Shown here: positions 40,401 through 44,017 of the stretch, in pieces
Numbering within the stretch: the stretch's first letter is position 1
Layout: each line of letters opens with the position of its first letter
Origin: an uncultured Prevotella sp.
Lineage (GTDB): Bacteria > Bacteroidota > Bacteroidia > Bacteroidales > Bacteroidaceae
NCBI GenBank assembly: GCA_934190685.1
Contig: CAKPTK010000003.1
Coordinates: forward strand, 1 to 44,017
Direction of reading: 5' to 3'
DNA length: 44,017 nt
The notes under the pieces: model-generated
The model's input: only the letters and a program-made list of their open reading frames with translations
Told to the model about the DNA's origin: nothing
The model's database searches: none
Position numbers and translations under genes: made by a program

Positions 40401-41080
40401 CAATTAATCCGCATGTTGCTGATTGTAAATCCGTCACCGTTGAACTTGCCGGCAAAGAAGTGCCGGGTGCGGGTGCTCCAGGTTCCGATGGGCATCCAGA
40501 GTCCCTTGTCAAGACTAATGTCATGACCGAGCTTAAAATATTTTCCGGAATACATTTGCTCACTGCTGCCATTGGTCACGTCGTGTGCCAGCTTGGCGAG
40601 TTCCAAGTCTGTACTGATAAGATAAGGTTTCTCCTTGCTACCGTCACCCTGCGTTCCGTCGGCATAAGCGTGATAGGTGTCGGCATAGAAGTGCTGACCG
40701 TCGTAATCCTCGCCATAGGTCTTTGGGGTGATGTCAAACGAGAACGTCTGGGACTCGGTGTTCTGACTGCTGACGGTCACCTTTGCCTTGCGCGTCTTGT
40801 TGCTGAGCTGAAGGGTGACGGTCCTGCCTCCATCCGACAGTCCGCTTGTTACAACCTTGTCGTCCACGCTCCATGTAATGGTGCTGCCTTCGGGAATGTT
40901 GGTGTCAGACAGCGTGTACACCACTTTCCTGTCAGCGATGTCCAGTGTTTCCTTGATGTCATTGGCGCTGATGGTCTGCGCCAATATTGCCTGTGCACTC
41001 AGTGTCAGCAATACCATCATTGTGAGAATTCTTCTGTATGTCTTGAAGAGCAAATGTTGCATCATTGTCATATTCTTCAT
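25469..41080 (-). CDS. Giant 5203-residue surface protein with nine-module glycine-triplet super-repeat
   Basis: One uninterrupted frame of 15.6 kb. Signal peptide 1-34 (cleavage LA/QTIS). Residues about 140-375 form a GLUG-like beta domain (KYFKLGHDISL, FAGKFNGDGFTISNM). Ig-like segments follow, then from about 827 to 3460 a long array of beta coils, each typically with G-N-T-x-V-x-[IV] and a glycine triplet such as NVYGGG or NIFGGG, as in beta-helix adhesins. Within it a cassette of nine distinct modules repeats three times (glycine triplet of module A at about residues 1311, 1782 and 2388; degenerate fourth copy at 2817). The last 1700 residues include a second GLUG-like domain (about 4405-4450), a GICLPF module (about 4868) and a C-terminal tail VYTTTGQLYRV ... 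PGIYIFGTAKVLVR like a T9SS type A sorting signal. It starts 28 nt after the Mfa-like lipoprotein stop. I do not recognise a named family for the array; an adhesin or surface fibre is inferred. Confidence 0.85.
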   Translation of the reverse strand: MKNMTMMQHLLFKTYRRILTMMVLLTLSAQAILAQTISANDIKETLDIADRKVVYTLSDTNIPEGSTITWSVDDKVVTSGLSDGGRTVTLQLSNKTRKAKVTVSSQNTESQTFSFDITPKTYGEDYDGQHFYADTYHAYADGTQGDGSKEKPYLISTDLELAKLAHDVTNGSSEQMYSGKYFKLGHDISLDKGLWMPIGTWSTRTRHFFAGKFNGDGFTISNMRINWTVDDKYEASWGLFARLYGKSADEAGYASVTNLIIEKASVEKKPDYKPAGSGTVKIGVVAGDMTDNAELGNVIIRQSKVTDNQETYNTRGKYRVGGIVGYLDGKRYKIYNITASTEVNMLKNAQVNNDVTISAGIGCASTFRTDNAILPTNIYVNGPALVTGSSSRIRRGGVLTFYNGTYRFADANQQKTLYYAPELKMTGNNVDNYGSAQETADFGNTFVNQCNTFVSDNVLDGKMWAFFSNTNTFSFSSFVLKLERGDSDVLTVVDINGQPSADAYDWYVSYDNINWEKQNTESCPSLTLPRQNYSQYVFATLPDGSSRTNVTLVKAIQVTAVLDTDSKPNTYIVKVSNDTQVSNEDLGLTVDYHWFNGETPLTEYDGKDTFTRPSSASESDIYSCHVIVKYGDLTLLDQWFSATNVVYLKPTDTQAVSEDQRIQDDSWGYSPEKPMRTWKGAYTKLSPNASWNENYIVLMGTSSVDVTNDKTTGFSIVPTYQSENNVLFTMDDWTKYVAQSPLCRNATITGKWNNHDYEGVIEISGANAGLPLWGDTRFQHLTFNKSAGGQYYNIIYCQYHNLEMGDSIKMTGYNRVLPGYGTIDGAVTNAFHIFGGFNNDARFYPLNTKEKIEQYEKSMPHGRDGFKITIKSGFYSCICAGGRQIGDDNLVSQLNGVMGTPNLPIKCTIDVDIDRKWNDKKNDLRKLADGTTRKNDYDIGIVLAGNHEGAMYADVDINIKSGTVARVVNGTLGSQHKSTLTYPADGTGTSYPLPDNTYMGRANIVLDPTASVNNDDTDVDGRVVVTELYGGSTGRGQAENTTINNPFYGYSSINIKGGTFRILPYGNEEKANIKAGIYGAGAGGMNGIGYGEADDATLTPDKCIPYWNEDKTVMLYGPYDKAKDNLVKYHCYNANDNTYTDVDPMDTNTKIVIDGGKFGLLGESIDGIYACGSGYMSDGLWTTKVAKPNTCGGNVYGKKGQTVATLTINGGEFFCKNGVFAGGRGTDYYYSKNAYKGTATDYTDLGKTYGNVEMNINGGIFHCSVYGGGYGVADVKSLDTGQYATLSNMARIYGKTTVNIHGGTFYENIYGGGDMAVVDYDGSDYATNVNVSDKADIRASVFAAGNGRPYGDPSASTDNQKFTRNPDQVGRVNGNTNLSFYGDTNSSPSVYGDIFGGGNLGQVSGDTHVNIYAGNFAGQIFGGGKGQLNADNTVNTSADVMGNTYVLLDRDEGIQETSEADSKNEDNFSINVIWNKLWDGKQFIGWDESAGADVVDKTQFYADGKFLKSHNIFGGGNVACRVGTYDTVDGVDTLRANTGLATVIVRKGMTPYSLLKTSEWKASYDDDENPHFYVFGGGYGADTKVGSTDVTVDVEGDYGIYDAEVGDDDEQLSNKFNFFTPANGKKQKNVSKRKASAGTTGSAQASYSARSPQYTGEAMRDSLPVFDNSKGIPNFTVLGVLGGGYSGVVTNNTKVTVDGNTFLHRVYGGGFGDPLSTVDNETGSVGGNTEVHVQGAYTYGDVFGGGAGVAPKNDVYFTGVARVLGTTKVEVSDDAHVYGNVSGGGDMANVGVYTADKPSDYYNPDKLKSVSTFNQTTGAYLSYAASGYKSFVNLIGGDIYGQVFGGGKGLRKEAAVQYNKVGRINGNTLVHMVNTNAFSTYTYDHEGNNVPYVWNRIYGGCAYGTVDGNTLVHIEGGMLGLNVFGGGFGHVIIDGDAEGEDYGQSTSMDILQQVLGRKDTDNEGTYADVLGNTKVQMDGGAWIWDRKADSQGNIVTWLAAQADGEKVCNNLDEFKQMVASIKNAATIDDIKDEKAKAALERIQNDKSTKEFFQLTEDSFKSGSFKKNHNIFGGGNRACRVGTYTDDGKVKPGTGTAVVEINHSPLSDLTDANGKTLSLLDPTTLQGFCFYLGSKNISHPQFSVFGAGYGANTKVGNTKVYAQPGAMVKQNGELYQIDGKYFRYPLQETDRLTYTDFETNLFMDFMKVPKLDKKLYYGSVDGTENDPNTFRRYYISRMAWSLGIPGFTLMEVHGGGFSGYVADSTYVEANNQLTCNNIYGAGLGAKPYSTLSEKDAQGNGYDFGSVNGNSKVFIKSGNVSQNVYGGGAGIESVRVSGDEEVDLNAKSGVMVDFPDMARVKGKTEVHIYGERVGVPPMLVDRTLILGNVYGGGDVANVGTDRAEPEEVTHEAYVSGFKNRTTTVNIRGGVICSHVFAGGKGRTKAECGDYRKLGGVYGNACFIADMPMMSYPYCDTDTKTSTNYDPSAGVNLQHPKDSIAMPSFLNRVYGGCQNGTVYGNTILSVNDGYFGHNIFGGGYGNCDTLTVDNQTTVTTTSADVTGNTNVFISGGEMLLTSYWLEDKRFWEPASILGDKTYSPQYNPNTRKFKINHNIYAGGNTACVVGDSLATNPGGNTYLTMVKGMLYDYTQVRPGQTADQKFFDSMEWEEVYDKVGSPHFCVFGGGFGENTTILGNTNVNITMMKRGSVKDFDIVAGQEYRHFLSGTSVMDIVGGGYSGKVVGDTYITGSGGVFCRRVFGGGFYNSVNATHVNLEAIDTHDIFGGGLMGDVLKSTTVNIGTETTSSAESTNSDIYVHGSVYGGNDVSGYVNVSLDKNGYFKDNGGTGTHVNIYGGHIFGNVYGAGNGDYLYALDKKGNTKVTVNEAYPLNPNDPDSETEPLVYTVPMRDNMPSYKAASNAAKIVNINSWRPMTNKVDINIKGNSATDTVLISGAVYGGGNSATVQKVQRANVRSNTTTGWIKVNLGSHVNISEVFMGCNGDALFTASEDNDFMNKFQKLNGDVNDYSKELDFAEKIDWLTDPSNKDISTLYLSTKNEDRPLVYPYLLDLYFQPVETDIQGELTWNGTRDANGNYADDMGNLTNCVIGTFCCGGNRGNMNVYPKTEADYAEGDTDKKVGNVLEYTFPKGLTITDKIVGGCNNANYDYKGKVEHEGGYLLGLAHSDYPFIKLNVECQFRPEENDSAYIGGNVYGGCYKTGTVRGDIRIDLLSDMLAGKSRKKLDMSNQLIATNPEYSSLNVYGGGYGMESYVYGNTNIRVADGVECLVPTTSTTFNPTGTSANFIYGGGQQGNVIGMTNVEVFNGHVYKSVTGGSYSGYVWGSTQVKVGYPKYYKVNLHESGRYLLKRADQKNKDIDKDRNVASETIKQHINLITDDMISQAVYDDIVSKYDSLNHCNDTITAANKSRYFTLYPASTPKVGWNKVNIKIGEAVYGGGYSLAQGSSVMANNTTVLKFTDKYNLDNAFTTNAAHIAERDSLPGSTTAGFGGNTTILIGDRVAQAADGEDRDHITISHQEMKSVTLPAGTDLYGYYYKHQDGNYHFISLQDKYFFGEDYAKPEKQSETDKNFYEYDSDGGIFGDGHLSYAQGFRSADLTGYGFAETNISNPKIINTFQRMDILRLEDNCFTVLGARDYATNATNKTPYSIARVGEIQMFASDNIVTGANGQLKGYDDLRSRNYMGLANNIHYVGALTSNVSFNDAANCPWHDGDGTLPTSGNFVGKSYQEVKQSYIDDYQSGENKDNVSIFQKRNDGTAKNMIGIASGYALKIQNVQALWDSKKVNVVDSVFYGPIYGVVEMNLIDVRSDEGGGYVYADNVHKRDNGDHSDFLQTTGNFVFPYTAEEGRFIVDDCFPSGFYALNGKDPDTTEDVHYWYVTGFNYYYNAHITGYTYQDALAFNSDNSDGLTVLAGLKANQKVTILHWKMRSGHSADEKDYTCDLEHRNYLAKDTKDNVDVDGKDVSGKYSLYIGASSSKNFNDSKGFVAKLPMNATGDYEVSQYLRQQLPDDLTEDAKITFQLRDSVNNSTSDYFTKHLAQKCQATLVLKAPAYESYESETKNKPLVSKALTTMFFVSDGKDGYKSVADSTKLSADTQYYIRNGVAEEYSAVHNDSIYVKSGDDYKKVAQSSVVAGRTYYCSVPRFYTYTIYLTIEYVQGPNIEGKITVENCALPGEMIRIKKDKVVIKADQSFSVNGYYWRIGKREKDGNKWVFEDKTDWQTETTANGYDTYKQGDTAGTGVFEGCHYDQTEDYLDIPAYYYMNGYAVQLGVTMNGLTRIFPVEMTDGDTLTIHNYHRMDPQRSGINLQLAKAIARAHDYQQYLDASGSADGGTQSSDKTPTPFAAPRIYIVNQSDFDAFTQFIDSIGTGRMGGKVIDGKEYVKLGSKNYEVPRYGANAEFVLQNDLTLGNADYDGTTLADFAGKLHGNGHVIHGLAGNHCLVNAVSGDIYNLGLSSGSISNMTATDGKIQNYHCCFEYAKADNEATQSVVYRMDGTADTHYTKDDFRLGRVAYGLNEYYLRARYSNKTSEDKQALQYLYDYYANGDYQYAHRSDSITGRVTGITFLRTGKDSDLPNYEQAATRHDQSHTVDKARATTITLADGTTRVVYEPLFDANHQEGATTRMNDFLFWGQSLQSTPADYPTTIGYQQYTDKVYAHRLDYMTNRVYRTAGYYGNTQLGLFHYNAYTRSGSNMDTYVHIPTTTAIDFTCQNDEAKAIGMTATGIFYPPVGDNATSFSDFNVKDGVSQNLLVYTAANSTDEDNDTEAYDVVNKALGYGETTKESFIKGHHVVAGADGFAATNLHLVERTPDGKNSEGDRCDNNDFCVPIPFHVSNRAWYVRQPQNYANDNTGAWEGICLPFTVQKAVAQINGEITHFYGTASDDEENNPAINIHTLHHEYWLRGLMAVNDAKATFQRPGIEDGLFNPVDGEGKALSSVVPYDFNTPFFVNTYSDMLYNKDDNPYYATSHTYEDYPRLTSGVPYVVRFPGERYYEFDLSSKFYNNILNRSAAAQTITFNAYGHDVSGTDVTVPVTTSMATTADGYVHCGTFAALEVKTGSVYGMNDKGTAFDDASSVATVMPFRTYMGLAEQQNRSRGMNSVIYIAEQKDADRILPALRGSDDETSVGDYLKVRPVGQHRVRIESTQAQSLNVYTTTGQLYRVLDVQPGTSLYSGFQPGIYIFGTAKVLVR

Positions 41081-41108
41081 CGTCAGTAAAGTTATTTCTT
41101 TGGATGTG

Positions 41109-42263
41109 TCATTCTATCAGCAAGTGACCTGTATAGGCATCGTCGTCTGCCAGCACGTAGAGATAGCGTGGCTGGATGAGGATGCGCACGGGATTGATAG
41201 TGGCAATCTGACCGGTAGTCAGTGTGCTGAAGTTGCTTTTGTTGAGCACGATGGTCGAGGTCACATCCTTACGGGTGATGACGGTCGAGCCGTCTTCCGC
41301 CAATAGTTCCACGTCATAGGTCACGGAGATAGTGGGCAGGAACTTGGCGTCGGGGATGAAGTAGAGGGTGCCGCCCCACTGCTTGTAGTCGGCGGAGGTG
41401 GCGAGCAGGGTCTGCGCCTCGTTGTCGTATGCTTTGTCGTCACTGGCGACATAGGCTACGGGGGCGTCGGCAATGTCCTGACGGCTGACTGTCCACTGGA
41501 TGTTCTGGGCGGTCCATGCCTTGTTGTCCCAGACATAAGTGCGGCTGACGGTGCCTTTGGTGGCGATGGTACCGGAAAGGGCCACGCGCTTGATGCGGAA
41601 CTGACGGAGGTTGTTCATCTTCGCGTCGAGCATGAAAAGCAACTTGTAACCCACCAGGGTCTGGTCGAACTTGAACTTGACGTTGCGGTCGAAAGAGAAC
41701 TGGCTGCCGTTGGCCACTGTGCTTTCCCGATGTTCGGGCAAGGCACAGAGGATAGGAGCCTGCCTGGTGTCGGTCAGGAACGGAACGGCATCGGGCATCT
41801 GAAACGGAAGCGCCAACGTATAAGTGTCGGTGGATGTTCGGCTCACCTGCGTGCCTGAGGTCCTGGGCATGCAAGCGAAGAAGTCGAACGAGGTGGCGCC
41901 TGTATAGGCATCCCATCGCTTGAGTTCCGCGCTGTTCCACAAGGCGGAAGCCTCATCATAAGTCACCGTCTCGTTGTCGAACACAGGGTTGGGGTTCGGG
42001 GTGGCGCTGGCCTCGGAAGCGGCACGAGTGAGCGCCGCATAGCCTGCCATGTCATAATAGCCGAACACTCCCATCGTGGCGGGATGACGGGCAGGGTCAT
42101 AGGCTTCATAGGCGTTGGCGCGGGTAAGCATCTTGCCCGTCTGCACCGAGAAGGTGATATAGTCGTAACGGTCGGCATGCTGGATGGGCATGTCGTCGTG
42201 CTCGCAAGCTGTGAGGCTTGCGAGCACGATTATCAGGTAGGTGAGTTGTTTCAGTCGCTTCAT
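41109..42263 (-). CDS. Mfa-like (fimbrillin-like) lipoprotein 2
   Basis: 384 aa from MKRLKQLTYLIIVLASLTAC, a lipoprotein signal peptide with lipobox SLTAC (Cys20). The mature part has features of the Mfa_like_1/fimbrillin family: early YDYITFSVQTGKMLTRAN, a middle TSFDFFACMPRTSG, FKFDQTLVGYKLLFML (the conserved L-x-x-x-x-F strand) and LYFIPDAK, and a C-terminal basic strand INPVRILIQPRYLYVLA. Such proteins are outer-membrane-anchored pilins or pilus base/anchor subunits. The ATG at 42263 is chosen over 42290 because the latter adds RAIKRKQN before the signal peptide and sits in a palindrome. It is followed by the 5203-aa gene after 28 nt. Confidence 0.78.
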   Translation of the reverse strand: MKRLKQLTYLIIVLASLTACEHDDMPIQHADRYDYITFSVQTGKMLTRANAYEAYDPARHPATMGVFGYYDMAGYAALTRAASEASATPNPNPVFDNETVTYDEASALWNSAELKRWDAYTGATSFDFFACMPRTSGTQVSRTSTDTYTLALPFQMPDAVPFLTDTRQAPILCALPEHRESTVANGSQFSFDRNVKFKFDQTLVGYKLLFMLDAKMNNLRQFRIKRVALSGTIATKGTVSRTYVWDNKAWTAQNIQWTVSRQDIADAPVAYVASDDKAYDNEAQTLLATSADYKQWGGTLYFIPDAKFLPTISVTYDVELLAEDGSTVITRKDVTSTIVLNKSNFSTLTTGQIATINPVRILIQPRYLYVLADDDAYTGHLLIE

Positions 42264-42283
42264 GTTTTGTTTTCTTTTTATTG

Positions 42284-42295
42284 CGCGCATGCGCG
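42284..42295. repeat. 12-bp GC-only palindrome in the lipoprotein spacer
   Basis: CGCGCATGCGCG is self-complementary and lies 21 nt upstream of the second Mfa-like lipoprotein start. It could act as a protein-binding site or an RNA hairpin; no loop-size evidence favours either. Confidence 0.5.
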
Positions 42296-42335
42296 ATAGT
42301 TTTCGGCCGCGACAAAATCGCGACCATACAGTAGG

Positions 42336-43514
42336 CTACCAGCCGGCGGTGCCGTTGCCACCATTGTCGGCGGATTTGGTCTCCAGCCACTCCTCAACTT
42401 GCAGGTCGGAGAAGGTAATTATGGGGTTCGCGCTGATTTTGAACACATAGGTGTATTGATATCCCGCCTTCCATTGCATGTAGGAGGCAGGGACGGAGGC
42501 GGTGGTCGGCACACCGTCGATGGTGGCCTTCATGGTGTAGGCGCCTTGACTGTAGGCTATGTCGGCGAGCGGCGGCACATAGTACCACTTCTCGTAGAGG
42601 TCGGAATTGGTAAGAAGGTGCACGGCGTCGGCGGCCTTCTCGTAGGGAATGGTGAGGAGAAGGGGACCTGTGGCGCCGGCATCCTTGGAGGGGGTCCACC
42701 CGAGAACAGGATTGTTGTCCGTGGGAGTGGACGTCAGTGGATAGCTGGCGGTGAGGGTGCCTTGTAGGGGTGTGTCGGCGGTGGTGGGGTCGTCAGCGAA
42801 ACGGTTGTCGCAGAACTGGATGTTCTTGATGTCCGCCTCGGTGGTGCCCTCGGGATAGGTGAACTTGAACCTCACCTTGGCGATGAGCGGAGTGAAGGTG
42901 AGGGTCACGCAATTGCCATAGAGGGGACCGGGCGTCTGGTTGGTCGACCGCCAAAGTTCACTGACATATGGGGTGCTGGGCGCATGGGCGTCAGCGGAAT
43001 ATTTATAGGGGAAAGAGAAGGTGGAACGGAGACCGTCGGTTTCCGTGGTAGAAGAGGATATGGTGACGTTTTCCGCATCCGACGGACTGTAGGCGAAGAA
43101 GCGGTAGTCGGCAGCGGAATAGTCCCAATATTTGATGGTTTGGAGTGTTTGGAGGGGGTTGTTGTAGATGCCGACATATTCCCAGTCGGCGGTGTTGGAG
43201 GCGTCGGAGCCTGCCGAGCCTTCGGTGTAGTTGACATAGTAGCCGTCCATCACCACTTGTGAGGATGGCGTACTTGTAGAGGATGTGTTGAGGTTTTTAT
43301 AGCTCCAGACTCGGAAGGTGTTGAAGAGGGTCTCCAGTCCTGTCTGGGCGGCGCGTGTGGAGGGTGCATCCTGCCAAGAACCACTGTTGCCGCCGAACGA
43401 GATGCCAACCATCTCTGGTTCCGGCTTCGGATCGGGCACTATCGGGTCTTCCTGCGAGGAGCAGGAGCACAGACATAGGACAGCGATAAAAAATGGCAAA
43501 ATGCGAGACTTCAT
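42336..43514 (-). CDS. Mfa-like (fimbrillin-like) lipoprotein 1
   Basis: 392 aa. Lipoprotein signal peptide MKSRILPFFIAVLCLCSCSS (lipobox LCSC, Cys18), then an acidic Pro-rich linker (VPDPKPEPE). The body fits Mfa_like_1: a THR-ALA motif STRAAQTGLETLFNTFRVWSYKN, DYRFFAYSP, LTFTPLIAKVRFKFTYPEG (the family's hallmark A-K-V-x-F strand) and a C-terminal WKAGYQYTYVFKISANPIITFSDLQVEEW. These features are shared by Bacteroidales fimbrial accessory/anchor subunits. 72 nt separate it from the next lipoprotein. Confidence 0.85.
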   Translation of the reverse strand: MKSRILPFFIAVLCLCSCSSQEDPIVPDPKPEPEMVGISFGGNSGSWQDAPSTRAAQTGLETLFNTFRVWSYKNLNTSSTSTPSSQVVMDGYYVNYTEGSAGSDASNTADWEYVGIYNNPLQTLQTIKYWDYSAADYRFFAYSPSDAENVTISSSTTETDGLRSTFSFPYKYSADAHAPSTPYVSELWRSTNQTPGPLYGNCVTLTFTPLIAKVRFKFTYPEGTTEADIKNIQFCDNRFADDPTTADTPLQGTLTASYPLTSTPTDNNPVLGWTPSKDAGATGPLLLTIPYEKAADAVHLLTNSDLYEKWYYVPPLADIAYSQGAYTMKATIDGVPTTASVPASYMQWKAGYQYTYVFKISANPIITFSDLQVEEWLETKSADNGGNGTAGW

Positions 43515-43547
43515 TTGCGATAATCTTTTTTACGTTATATTGATAGT

Positions 43548-43577
43548 AACCGAGTGAGGATTTCTCCTCACTCGGTT
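43548..43577 (-). terminator. Hairpin between the upstream surface gene and the lipoprotein operon
   Basis: Perfect 13-bp stem AACCGAGTGAGGA / TCCTCACTCGGTT (43548-43560, 43565-43577) with a 4-nt loop, 84 nt after the stop at 43662. On the minus strand no strong U-tract follows, so partial termination or an mRNA-stabilising 3' end is likely. No promoter consensus was seen between it and the ATG at 43514. Confidence 0.65.
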
Positions 43578-43594
43578 TCGTATTTCTATACTAT

Positions 43595-43674
43595 GCCACT
43601 TAGCATGTCTTAATAGCTTAGTTAGCCTGTCTAACTCTGCCACTTAGAAAGGACTAATGGCTTAGTCAGCTGCT
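43595..43674. repeat. Imperfect 44-bp tandem duplication at a gene end
   Basis: GCCACTTAG at 43595-43603 recurs at 43639-43647, and AATAGCTTAGTTAG at 43612-43625 is paralleled by AATGGCTTAGTCAG at 43656-43669. The offset is 44 bp throughout. The second copy spans the stop codon of the upstream gene (43662-43664). Confidence 0.55.
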
Positions 43675-44017
43675 TCTACGTGAACAATCTTGTAGGTGTA
43701 AGCGGCTTGAGTACCCTCACCCGCAGCGGTTGTCTGATACTGGATAGCATAGTAGCCAGCAGCGCTTGGAGTGAATGACAAAACATTGTTGGAAACTGTA
43801 ACATCTTGCTTGTTGCCGTCCTTGATTTCATTCTCAATCACCTTAGCCATCTGGAGTTCTGCTTCGGTATATTCCTTGGTGAGTTTGTAAACCTTGACAG
43901 CGCCAACAGTTGCGTCATCAGTCTTAATGTCCTTCACTGTACCTGATGTGCTCTCTGTTACAGTAGCGGTGATAGCTTTACCTGTCACATACTTGATACC
44001 CTCAGTTGTTACAGAAC
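43662..44017 (-). CDS. C-terminal part of an unknown beta-rich surface protein (5' end beyond window)
   Basis: About 117 residues are visible: SVTTEGIKYVTGKAI, then a Thr/Val-rich segment, LSFTPSAAGYYAIQYQT and the end YTYKIVHVEAAD. The alternating pattern and absence of Cys suggest beta-sandwich repeats, as in pilins or Ig-like surface proteins. Placed directly upstream of two fimbrillin-like lipoproteins it could be the major pilin of the locus, but nothing in the visible part proves this. The frame is open to the window edge. Confidence 0.6.
   Translation of the reverse strand, partial: SVTTEGIKYVTGKAITATVTESTSGTVKDIKTDDATVGAVKVYKLTKEYTEAELQMAKVIENEIKDGNKQDVTVSNNVLSFTPSAAGYYAIQYQTTAAGEGTQAAYTYKIVHVEAAD

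Overview
The window is a piece of a Bacteroidota chromosome, most likely order Bacteroidales and Prevotella-like (inference). The support is: promoters of the Bacteroides type (TTG, about 19-21 nt, then TAnnTTTG) upstream of several genes; a PheS with an inserted CxxC/CxxC knuckle; the thrS-infC and DUF4348-murB arrangements; Mfa-like fimbrillin lipoproteins; and giant surface proteins whose C-termini resemble type IX secretion (T9SS) sorting tails. No rRNA, tRNA or CRISPR array was seen.

Region 1 (1-10.1 kb) is core housekeeping. On the minus strand lie a SPOR lipoprotein, ruvX, def, a large TPR protein, thrS and infC (cut by the window edge). thrS carries a frameshift in this sequence that looks like loss of 4 bases. 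On the plus strand is a three-gene cell-envelope operon (YtxH, DUF1469/holin-like, small protein). It is closed by a hairpin that overlaps its last codons and faces the DUF4348-murB-MBL hydrolase operon of the opposite strand.

Region 2 (10.1-17.7 kb) holds pheS on the plus strand, and ligA-nhaD on the minus strand. Between them (11.3-14.2 kb) is a patch of gene decay: an intact Rpn/PD-(D/E)XK transposase-like nuclease followed by remnants of a DUF4238 protein, a NYN-domain protein and a MATE transporter. The patch also holds flanking short direct repeats and a 22-bp-period repeat cluster whose fourth unit is inverted.

Region 3 (17.7-44.0 kb) is one minus-strand surface locus. From upstream to downstream it contains the end of an unknown beta-rich protein (possibly a pilin), two Mfa-like fimbrillin lipoproteins, a 5203-residue secreted giant, and a 2545-residue secreted giant with an embedded pectinesterase-like domain. 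The last three genes are separated by only 27-28 nt and end at a strong terminator next to the ligA promoter. The 5203-residue protein is the most striking object. Its central 2600 residues are built of coils with a glycine triplet (YGGG/FGGG), and these are arranged in a higher-order cassette of nine recognisable module types (A to I) repeated three times, with a degenerate fourth copy. I read the locus as a fimbria- or adhesin-like cell-surface system whose very large T9SS cargo is anchored or assembled with Mfa-like lipoproteins. The structure is seen in the sequence; the function is inference.
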